A DNA stretch of 10,462 nucleotides from Candidatus Woesearchaeota archaeon (lineage in GTDB: Archaea; Nanobdellota; Nanobdellia; Woesearchaeales; GW2011-AR9): contig JACOZM010000067.1 of NCBI GenBank assembly GCA_016181345.1, forward strand, positions 1 to 10,462, given 5' to 3'. Position 1 is the stretch's first letter. Every line of letters starts with the position of its first letter. A program made the position numbers and the translations under genes. This document shows, piece after piece, positions 6,091-10,462 of this stretch. The notes beneath the pieces are model-generated. The model was not told the origin of the DNA, ran no database searches, and saw only the letters and a list, made by a program, of their open reading frames with translations.

Positions 6091-6156
6091 AATGTTTTTT
6101 TGTTATGTTTTTGTTATGTTTTTGTTATGTTTTTGATATCTTTTTGATCTGTTTTT
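6091..6156. repeat. 11-bp tandem repeat with phased T-tracts, uS14-uS8 spacer
   Basis: Six 11-bp units run back to back on the plus strand. Three are exact, GTTATGTTTTT (6102-6112, 6113-6123, 6124-6134). One diverged copy precedes them (6091-6101), and two follow (GATATCTTTTT 6135-6145, GATCTGTTTTT 6146-6156). Each unit ends in a run of at least five T, so the tracts recur near the helical period, a known arrangement for intrinsic DNA bending. The array occupies the middle of the 217-bp gap 6050-6266. Apart from this array and the rps14 echo, I see nothing in that gap. Confidence 0.75.
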
Positions 6157-6215
6157 GATTGTTCTGAGCATATCTTGATTTTGACTTATCTGTATTTGAT
6201 ATCCTTCCTTCATTT

Positions 6216-6285
6216 ATTAACCGAATTTCTTGAAACTTTGCTTCTGCAAAGGTCAGAAATTTGGCATCAGCCGAATTTCTTAAAC
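6216..6285. repeat. Direct repeat echoing the rps14 3' end
   Basis: Copies at 6266-6285 and 6216-6236 match at 18 of 20 aligned bases plus one inserted base. Both mismatches are transitions. The core on the minus strand is AAGAAATTCGG. The first copy encodes the Phe-Lys-Lys-Phe-Gly end of uS14 and its TGA. The second lies 50 bp downstream, out of frame with the gene, and would read the same Phe-Lys-Lys-Phe-Gly plus TAA. It looks like a duplicated gene end. Confidence 0.7.
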
Positions 6286-6497
6286 CCCAAGTTCAGGGCC
6301 ATTTCTCGGAAGCATTGCCGACAAAGGTGAAGGCCATACTTATTGATGTGTCCTCTATTTCTACCGCAATTACGGCATTTTCGCAAAGCAATTCCGCAAG
6401 ACCTTTTCTTAGGCTTGTTAAACTTCAGGAATTTTGCTTTTTTAATCGGTTTAGCGTTCAATTGTTTGAATACTTTTCGGTGGTCGCTTGTCGTCAT
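6267..6497 (-). CDS. rps14: Small-subunit ribosomal protein uS14 (zinc-binding)
   Basis: uS14 sits in the head of the 30S subunit, close to the decoding region. The zinc module is intact: Cys41-x2-Cys44 and Cys59-x2-Cys62 within [36 protein letters not shown] fifth cysteine (34) lies just before it. At 76 residues it is about 20 longer than many archaeal uS14 proteins because of a basic N-terminal extension (residues 1-25). The ATG at 6497 is preceded by AGGTAGGGG, so the extension is probably real. There are 13 nt between it and uL5. A 217-bp spacer follows, carrying an echo of the gene's own 3' end. Confidence 0.95.
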   Translation of the reverse strand: MTTSDHRKVFKQLNAKPIKKAKFLKFNKPKKRSCGIALRKCRNCGRNRGHINKYGLHLCRQCFREMALNLGFKKFG

Positions 6498-6510
6498 TCT
6501 ATTTCTACCC

Positions 6511-7053
6511 CTACCTTTCTATCTCTATTCCTAATTGCTCTTTGATGAAGGAAATTGATTCTTCTTTGCTGATCAAATGATTCTTGCCAATGCTTCGGGA
6601 AGATAATTTTCTGTTCTTAACCCTAAACCCTGGACGTTCTAAAGTTACGGCTACTTCTAATCCCAAAATTTTTAATTCTGGATCATACTCCAATCCTTCG
6701 ATATCAATATATTCGGGAATACCAAAGGAAAAATTTCCTTGGTTGTCAAAGTTTTTATCTGATAGCGTATTGCTTTTAGCCACTAATAATCTTTTTAATA
6801 GTTCTTTAGCTCCTTTTCGCACTGTCACTTTACAACCGATGGCTAACCCTGGACGTAATCCCCAAGTGGGGATACGTTTCTTAGCGACAGTTTTTACCGG
6901 AGTTTGAGGAGATAATTTCTGAAGAAGTTTTAATCCCTTCTTTAAGACATCCTCATTCTTACCAGCGCCAATATTGAGAGTAACTTTTGCAATCTTAATC
7001 TCCCTCATAGGATTCCTTACTTTTTCCGTCGTTGATGTTGATTGTTTAGGCAT
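6511..7053 (-). CDS. rpl5: Large-subunit ribosomal protein uL5
   Basis: uL5 binds 5S rRNA with uL18 and contacts the P-site tRNA from the central protuberance. The 180-residue product has [35 protein letters not shown] (14-48) and [40 protein letters not shown]. It ends with [40 protein letters not shown], which are standard archaeal uL5 blocks. The first 13 residues are a Ser/Thr-rich lead-in, and Met16 is a possible alternative start. The GTGA upstream of 7053 favours the longer form. A 151-bp spacer with a 14-bp tandem repeat separates it from eS4. Confidence 0.96.
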   Translation of the reverse strand: MPKQSTSTTEKVRNPMREIKIAKVTLNIGAGKNEDVLKKGLKLLQKLSPQTPVKTVAKKRIPTWGLRPGLAIGCKVTVRKGAKELLKRLLVAKSNTLSDKNFDNQGNFSFGIPEYIDIEGLEYDPELKILGLEVAVTLERPGFRVKNRKLSSRSIGKNHLISKEESISFIKEQLGIEIER

Positions 7054-7082
7054 ATTATTTCACACTCATGATTATGGTTTAT

Positions 7083-7168
7083 TTCTCTTGTTTGATTTCT
7101 CTTGTATTATTTGTCTTATTTGATTTGTTTTTTATTTGATTTTTCTTATTTTATTCGTCTTGTTTGAT
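7083..7168. repeat. 14-bp tandem repeat in the eS4-uL5 spacer
   Basis: Six imperfect units lie end to end on the plus strand. They begin TTCTCTTGTTTGAT (7083-7096), TTCTCTTGTATTAT (7097-7110) and TTGTCTTATTTGAT (7111-7124). A 16-bp variant (7125-7140), TTTTCTTATTTTAT (7141-7154) and TCGTCTTGTTTGAT (7155-7168) follow. The array makes up more than half of the 151-bp gap 7054-7204. No gene is seen there. Confidence 0.7.
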
Positions 7169-7204
7169 TTTTAGTGTTTGTTATAATCTATTTACGCTCT
7201 CTTC

Positions 7205-7903
7205 TTAAGCTTCTACTGGCTTTGCTCCTGTTTTTTGTTTTTTAATCTCTTTTACGACAAAGAGGTAAGCCTTAGCAGTATCGATATCTTCGCCGTCGGC
7301 AGTATAGACTGCTTCTTCACCTTTCACTTCTTTCAATTTACCACTACTGCCCTGATGCTTTCCCTTTACCAAAAAGACAAAAGCTCCTGGCTTTAATTCT
7401 AAAACTTCTTTAATATCTAATTTAGGCAGACCCAATACTAAGCTGTCGCCTATTTTTATTTTTTTATCACTGACAATATTTTTTCCGTCAGAGAGATTAT
7501 ATTGGATTTTTCCCTTAGGCAGGACTGTTTTCCCGATGATTTTGCAGATTTTCTGCTCGCTTTCCTTAGCAGGAATTTCCTCAACGATCAATCTTCCTTT
7601 TCGATCAAAGGTAACAGTATAAGATTTATTCAATTTTTTAATTGTAACAATATCAAAAAGACCGACTTGAAAGCCGTATTCTTTTCTTCTGAAACCATCA
7701 ACTAAGACTTCATTAGTCTGGAGTAGTTTTCTTGCTTCACGCATTGTTGAGGTTAACTTTAAACAATCCCTGATGATGACGCCCAGCGGCAAACCGTGAT
7801 TAAAGGGGTGTCCCGAGTGGGTTGGCCTAACGACAAACGTCCTGATCTTTCGATCTATTGACCATGTCTTTGGTGCAGGTATTCGTTTAAGATGATTCTT
7901 CAT
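7205..7903 (-). CDS. rps4e: Small-subunit ribosomal protein eS4
   Basis: eS4 is an archaeal/eukaryotic 30S protein unrelated in overall fold to bacterial S4 except for its S4 RNA-binding domain. The 232-residue product opens with the hallmark HLKRIPAPKTWSIDRKIRTFVVRPTHSGHPF. The S4 domain follows (about 40-88, GLPLGVIIRDCLKLTSTMREARKLLQ...VLVDG), then the central beta domain. The KOW-like C-terminal domain starts near KPGAFVFLVKGKHQGSSGKLKEV (171-193). The length is normal. The tail KKQKTGAKPVEA is a short charged addition. GAGGA lies about 9 nt upstream of the ATG. The gene is 35 nt after uL24, in canonical order. Confidence 0.97.
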   Translation of the reverse strand: MKNHLKRIPAPKTWSIDRKIRTFVVRPTHSGHPFNHGLPLGVIIRDCLKLTSTMREARKLLQTNEVLVDGFRRKEYGFQVGLFDIVTIKKLNKSYTVTFDRKGRLIVEEIPAKESEQKICKIIGKTVLPKGKIQYNLSDGKNIVSDKKIKIGDSLVLGLPKLDIKEVLELKPGAFVFLVKGKHQGSSGKLKEVKGEEAVYTADGEDIDTAKAYLFVVKEIKKQKTGAKPVEA

Positions 7904-7938
7904 TTTTAGTATTCCTCATGCAGATGATTTTTACGTGT

Positions 7939-8400
7939 TTATTTTTTCTTAGCAGCAGTATTTTCTTTTGTTTTTTCGCTAGTCTTACCTAATTTTGTTC
8001 CTTGGTCTGATATTGCGGAAGGTTTTTTCTGCTCTAATTTCATTTTTCTTTTCTTATCGCTCAAATCCAACTCGATGATCATCAAGCTCGAAGCCTTAAG
8101 AGGAAACTGGACTTTGTTTCCATCTTTTTTAATAACTTCAACTCCTGAAAGGAAAACTGATTCTCTCTTCAGTGTTATTCTTTCAACTTTACATTCACGC
8201 TTAGCAAACTGTCCGCGCAAAATTTTTACTTTATCCCCCTTACGAAGCTGGATACTTCTTACTCCATATTTCTTTCGTAAATCTGCGGACAAGTGTGCAG
8301 AGAGAAATTTTTGCCGGAGGTGAAGCGGAGCATTATATCTATACTTCCGCTGTTTTCGAATTTGCTTGCTGCTTTTCCAAGATGTGCTGAATTCTTTCAT
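7939..8400 (-). CDS. rpl24: Large-subunit ribosomal protein uL24
   Basis: uL24 is an assembly-initiating 50S protein near the exit tunnel. The archaeal N-terminal region is clear: SWKSSKQIRKQRKYRYNAPLHLRQKFLSAHLSADLRKKYGVRSIQLRKGDKVKILRG (7-63). The KOW motif spans about 53-80 (RKGDKVKILRGQFAKRECKVERI), and the SGVEVIKKDG strand follows. Residues 115-153 form a Lys/Ser/Thr/Glu-rich tail beyond the usual end of the fold, so at 153 residues it is longer than typical archaeal uL24. The start is supported by a full GTGATC at 8405-8410. A 151-bp repeat-bearing spacer separates it from uL14 upstream. Confidence 0.95.
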   Translation of the reverse strand: MKEFSTSWKSSKQIRKQRKYRYNAPLHLRQKFLSAHLSADLRKKYGVRSIQLRKGDKVKILRGQFAKRECKVERITLKRESVFLSGVEVIKKDGNKVQFPLKASSLMIIELDLSDKKRKMKLEQKKPSAISDQGTKLGKTSEKTKENTAAKKK

Positions 8401-8404
8401 GTTT

Positions 8405-8410
8405 GATCAC
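8405..8410 (-). promoter_or_regulatory. Shine-Dalgarno motif for uL24
   Basis: GTGATC on the minus strand, 4 nt before the ATG at 8400, pairs fully with the archaeal 16S rRNA 3' end (GAUCAC). It fixes the start and shows independent initiation after a long spacer. Confidence 0.7.
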
Positions 8411-8446
8411 TATTTGTTTTTGTGTATTATTTTTATTTTGTTTTAT

Positions 8447-8530
8447 TTCGTTGTTATTTTATTTTTATTTGGTTGTTATTTGTTATTTATCTGGTCGTTA
8501 TTTTTTTATTGATGTTTTTTGATATTTTTT
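8447..8530. repeat. 22-bp and 10-bp tandem repeats in the uL14-uL24 spacer
   Basis: Three imperfect 22-bp units (8447-8468, 8469-8490, 8491-8512) share the plus-strand core GTTGTTATTT or GTCGTTATTT, followed by a T-rich arm. They run into two 10-bp units, GATGTTTTTT (8511-8520) and GATATTTTTT (8521-8530). Unit lengths of 10 and 22 bp keep the T-tracts near helical phase. The array fills over half of the 151-bp gap 8401-8551, in which I see no gene. Confidence 0.6.
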
Positions 8531-8551
8531 GAAATCATCCTTATTCTTTAT

Positions 8552-8953
8552 TTATGCGATGATACTAGCCACTTTAGCTACTGCTGGCCAACGCTCGGTT
8601 ACTTCTTTAGCGATAGCACCTTTAAAGATAGTCCCTTTCGGGTTTCCTTTTTCATCTTTTAATACGACAGCAGCGTTATCTTCAAATTTTATTCTCGTAC
8701 CGTCTGGCCGCCGATATTCTTTACGCTGTCGGACGATAACAGCTGGAACAACAGTTTTTCTCATCTCTAATTTTCCTTTCTTAACTGCAGCCATAACCAT
8801 ATCTCCTACTCCCGCTGAAGGCATCCTTCCTTTTGAAGTCTTATGCCCTTTAACGGAAACGATCTTAAGGATTTTTGCCCCGGAGTTATCACATGAATTA
8901 ATCCATGCCCCTATCGGCAAACTTCTCGTAATTCTGCTTTTGACTGATTTCAT
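8552..8953 (-). CDS. rpl14: Large-subunit ribosomal protein uL14
   Basis: uL14 lies at the subunit interface of the 50S subunit and helps form an intersubunit bridge. The 133-residue product matches the archaeal length. It shows ITRSLPIGAWINSCDNSGAKILKIVSVKGHKTSKGRMPSAGVGDMVMAAVKKGKLEMRKTVVPAVIVRQRKEYRRPDGTRIKFEDNAAVVLKDEKGNPKGTIFKGAIAKEVTERWPAVAKVASIIA-type family sequence almost end to end, with the conserved DNSGAK and EDNAAV motifs. Five bases separate the ATG from the uS17 stop, and the ribosome-binding site (AGGATGAG) overlaps the end of the uS17 gene. Confidence 0.97.
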   Translation of the reverse strand: MKSVKSRITRSLPIGAWINSCDNSGAKILKIVSVKGHKTSKGRMPSAGVGDMVMAAVKKGKLEMRKTVVPAVIVRQRKEYRRPDGTRIKFEDNAAVVLKDEKGNPKGTIFKGAIAKEVTERWPAVAKVASIIA

Positions 8954-8958
8954 AGTTT

Positions 8959-9546
8959 TTACTCATCCTGAAGATTCTTTGTATCTTCATCATTATCTTT
9001 ATTCTCTTCACTAGCTTTGTTTTTTATCGTAGGATTGCTCTTTTTGTCATGATGTTGATTTTTCTCATGATGAGAATCATGCTTAGTATCATGGCTTTCA
9101 TGATCTTGCTGCCCTTTAGATTTTTTAGAGGATTTCTCTTCGCCAGATTCTTCCTGTTCACGTTCTTTCTTCTTCTGACCGAATTCACGGGCAGCAGCTT
9201 CGGCTCTTAGTTCTTTAGTCCCCTTTCCTTCCAGCAAGCCGATAATACTATGATTTTTTGTTTTACTTAATGGACGAGTTCTAGCTACAACAACATTGTC
9301 TCCAATGTTAGCATTGATACAAGCAGGATTGTGCACTCGTAATCGGCTTCTTCTAACTTCAAACCGCTCATATTTTGGAACACTCTTCTGCCTGAACCAA
9401 GTGATTGTTGCAGTATGGTTAATGTCCTTTCGAACCACTACTCCTCGCAGTAGCTCTTTCTTGACATTAATGTCGCCGTGAAATGGACATTTACTATCAG
9501 TACATGCTTCTTTTGGGGCTTTCATCCCAAATATTTCAGTTCTCAT
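8959..9546 (-). CDS. rps17: Small-subunit ribosomal protein uS17 with His-rich tail
   Basis: uS17 is an OB-fold primary binder of 16S rRNA in the 30S body. The archaeal N-terminus with CTDSKCPFHGDINVKKELLRGVVV (15-38) and the core HTATITWFRQKSVPKYERFEVRRSRLRVHNP (44-74), then NIGDNVVVARTRPLSKTKNHSIIGLL (80-105), are clear. The family fold ends near residue 110. Residues 111-195 are an extra tail: a charged helix-like part, then a histidine-rich stretch (seven His between 149 and 166, mostly as His-Asp/His-Glu), then an acidic Asn/Asp/Lys end. At 195 residues it is much longer than the roughly 110-residue archaeal norm. The ATG overlaps the rnp1 stop (ATGA), and GAGGAGAGG lies just upstream. 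Met8 is a less likely alternative start. Confidence 0.95.
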   Translation of the reverse strand: MRTEIFGMKAPKEACTDSKCPFHGDINVKKELLRGVVVRKDINHTATITWFRQKSVPKYERFEVRRSRLRVHNPACINANIGDNVVVARTRPLSKTKNHSIIGLLEGKGTKELRAEAAAREFGQKKKEREQEESGEEKSSKKSKGQQDHESHDTKHDSHHEKNQHHDKKSNPTIKNKASEENKDNDEDTKNLQDE

Positions 9547-9854
9547 CCTTTTATCCTCTCCTCAGGCTTCTTCAATAACGTTTTCCCGTCAATTGATTGG
9601 CCGGTTTTCGTGATCCGTATGATTATATTTTTTTTTAACAGTCGTTTTTGTTGATCTTTGCGGCTGTTTTTTTTGTCTTGACGCTGCTCTTGGTGCTCTC
9701 CTTTATCTTGATAAAGGCCAGGCAGGATTACTAATGTTTCTTTGGTCTCGTCGATAATTTTTCCTTTGATTCCCTTATCATATACGTTCTTGGCATCAAC
9801 GATTTCTACGTCTTCCCCTATGAGCTCATAAGGAAACATGGTTTTTTTGATCAT
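9543..9854 (-). CDS. rnp1: RNase P protein component 1 (Rpp29/Pop4 homologue)
   Basis: Rpp29 is one of the archaeal RNase P proteins. It pairs with Rpp21 and helps the catalytic RNA cut the 5' leader from pre-tRNA. The 103-residue product shows the Sm-like barrel pattern: YELIGEDVEIVDAKNVYDKGIKGKIIDETKETLVIL (9-44), a highly charged Gln/Lys-rich segment (about 48-72), and the closing strands KNIIIRITKTGQSIDGKTLLKKPEERIK, including the typical IDG...L..(R/K)PE(D/E)RIK ending. The length is normal, but the charged loop is unusually polar. Its place between SUI1 and uS17 is the archaeal standard. Its stop overlaps the uS17 start. Met6 is an alternative start. Confidence 0.9.
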   Translation of the reverse strand: MIKKTMFPYELIGEDVEIVDAKNVYDKGIKGKIIDETKETLVILPGLYQDKGEHQEQRQDKKNSRKDQQKRLLKKNIIIRITKTGQSIDGKTLLKKPEERIKG

Positions 9855-9866
9855 TCTACAGTATCA

Positions 9867-9896
9867 TTTTATGATTTAAATCCACTTTATGATTTA
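9867..9896. repeat. 18-bp repeat before rnp1
   Basis: TTTATGATTTA occurs twice, within 9867-9878 and 9885-9896, at an 18-bp offset in the 61-bp gap between aIF1 and rnp1. More A-rich near-repeats (AAATTAAAG on the minus strand) follow the aIF1 stop. It fits the pattern of short repeats in the spacers of this cluster. Confidence 0.4.
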
Positions 9897-9915
9897 TCTT
9901 TAATTTCATTTGACT

Positions 9916-10227
9916 TTAATTTGATTTAATTTCAATCGTTTCTTCCGGAAATCCCAAATCAACAAGGACGTGTTTCATCCTTGACAGATGATCGCCTTGA
10001 AGCTCAATCTGCCCGGTTTTGGCTGTTCCGCCACAGGCAAATTTGTTTTTCAGCTTCTTAACGATTTCGTCGATGTTAGCTTCCTTTTCTATTCCGGAAA
10101 CAATGGTATATTTCTTTCCGAATTTTCGTTTTTCCAGCTTGACCGTGATCTTTTGTTGTTCACGAGCAATCATCTCACAGACGCAAAGGTCTTGCGGTAA
10201 TCCACATTGATTACATACGCCTACCAT
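9916..10227 (-). CDS. Translation initiation factor aIF1 (SUI1 family)
   Basis: aIF1 binds the 30S subunit near the P site and enforces correct start-codon selection. The 103-residue product has the archaeal cysteine-rich N-terminus CNQCGLPQDLCVCE (Cys5, 8, 15, 17), probably zinc-binding. The SUI1 domain follows: KITVKLEKRKFGKKYTIVSGIE, then KLKNKFACGGTAKTGQIELQGDHLSRMKHVLVDLGFPEETIEI. The CGGT and IELQGDH motifs are diagnostic. Length is normal. The ATG begins one base after the uL29 TAG. A GGGAGG lies about 15 nt upstream, rather distant, so coupling to uL29 translation is plausible. Confidence 0.96.
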   Translation of the reverse strand: MVGVCNQCGLPQDLCVCEMIAREQQKITVKLEKRKFGKKYTIVSGIEKEANIDEIVKKLKNKFACGGTAKTGQIELQGDHLSRMKHVLVDLGFPEETIEIKSN

Positions 10228-10228
10228 T

Positions 10229-10429
10229 CTAGTTGTCTTTGTCCTCCCTTTGGTTCAGCAGAGTTAAGACTCTAGCAATATTTTTCTTTGTCTGTTGTAT
10301 CTTCCCAGGATTACTTACGTTCCCAGTACTGGCTTGAGCATTCATCTTTAATAATTCCTTCTTGCTTTCTGCCAACCTAGATCTTAGATCAGTTGAGGAA
10401 AGTTTTTGAAGGTCTTTGGTTATTTTCAT
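10229..10429 (-). CDS. rpl29: Large-subunit ribosomal protein uL29
   Basis: uL29 is a small two-helix protein next to the polypeptide exit tunnel, where it forms part of the docking surface for SRP and other factors. The 66-residue product has the expected helix pattern: LQKLSSTDLRSRLAESKKELLKMNAQ (7-32), then a Gly/Asn turn and KIQQTKKNIARVLTLLNQRE (43-62). This matches the family's (K/R)xxIARxxTxLxxR ending. The length is typical. GATGGAATACC precedes the ATG. The 33 bp beyond it (10430-10462) hold no recognisable gene end; by canonical order uS3 should lie just outside the window. Confidence 0.93.
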   Translation of the reverse strand: MKITKDLQKLSSTDLRSRLAESKKELLKMNAQASTGNVSNPGKIQQTKKNIARVLTLLNQREDKDN

Positions 10430-10462
10430 GGTATTCCATCATATTTTTGTTGTTATTTTTTA

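Noticed and set aside
6091..6156. CRISPR array
   Set aside because: Units are 11 bp without unique spacers, and no cas genes are present.
6136..6290. A +1 frame that runs on about 50 codons past the uS14 stop, suggesting a frameshift extension
   Set aside because: It has no start codon of its own and no slippery site. The translation is low-complexity Lys/Ser/Asn from the repeat array, as expected from A-rich RNA.
8529..9014. Plus-strand open frame of 161 residues
   Set aside because: It lies antisense over uL14, whose family match is near complete. No independent signal supports a gene here.
9916..10000. Cysteine-rich N-terminus of aIF1 as an unusual fusion
   Set aside because: Archaeal aIF1 proteins commonly start with this CxxCGLP...CxC segment, so it is ordinary.

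Overview
The window is one long minus-strand gene cluster from an AT-rich archaeon. It is the archaeal form of the S10/spc ribosomal-protein supercluster. Read in the direction of transcription, from high to low coordinates, it runs uL29 - aIF1 (SUI1) - RNase P Rpp29 - uS17 - uL14 - uL24 - eS4 - uL5 - uS14 - uS8 - uL6 - eL32 - eL19 - uL18 - uS5 - uL30 - uL15 - SecY, followed by the start of an unrecognised gene that leaves the window. Three ribosomal proteins (eS4, eL32, eL19) are absent from bacteria. SUI1 and Rpp29 lie between uL29 and uS17, and the Shine-Dalgarno motifs are of the GTGATC/AGGTGA type. Together these make the host archaeal with near certainty. The SecY and ribosomal-protein wording, the charged tails and the base composition suggest a DPANN lineage of the Woesearchaeota/Pacearchaeota kind. 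That placement is an inference from memory of family patterns, not a computed result.

Layout. 9916-10429: uL29 and aIF1. 9543-9854: RNase P subunit. 8552-9546: uS17 and uL14. 7205-8400: uL24 and eS4. 6267-7053: uL5 and uS14. 5116-6049: uS8 and uL6. 3309-5049: eL32, eL19 and uL18. 1234-3164: uS5, uL30 and uL15. 211-1116: SecY. 1-83: the 5' end of a new gene. Some joints are very tight: ATGA overlaps at rnp1/uS17 and eL19/uL18, and 1-nt gaps at uL29/aIF1 and uS8/uL6. Others are separated by 60-217 bp spacers. I see no convincing gene on the plus strand. Plus-strand open frames are shadows of the ribosomal genes.

The genes form a translation and secretion module: large- and small-subunit proteins, a start-codon-selection factor, a tRNA 5'-processing subunit, and the membrane channel that receives nascent proteins.

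The coding content is ordinary. Four things are not. (1) SecY stops right after transmembrane helix 7, so about one third of the channel is missing. (2) Nearly every long spacer carries its own degenerate tandem repeat (units of 10, 11, 13, 14, 18 or 22 bp), all T-rich on the plus strand and hence A-rich in the transcript. (3) The 3' ends of secY and rps14, stop codon included, are each echoed about 50 bp downstream by a near-identical repeat of about 20 bp. (4) Several ribosomal proteins carry long charged low-complexity tails, including a histidine-rich tail on uS17.
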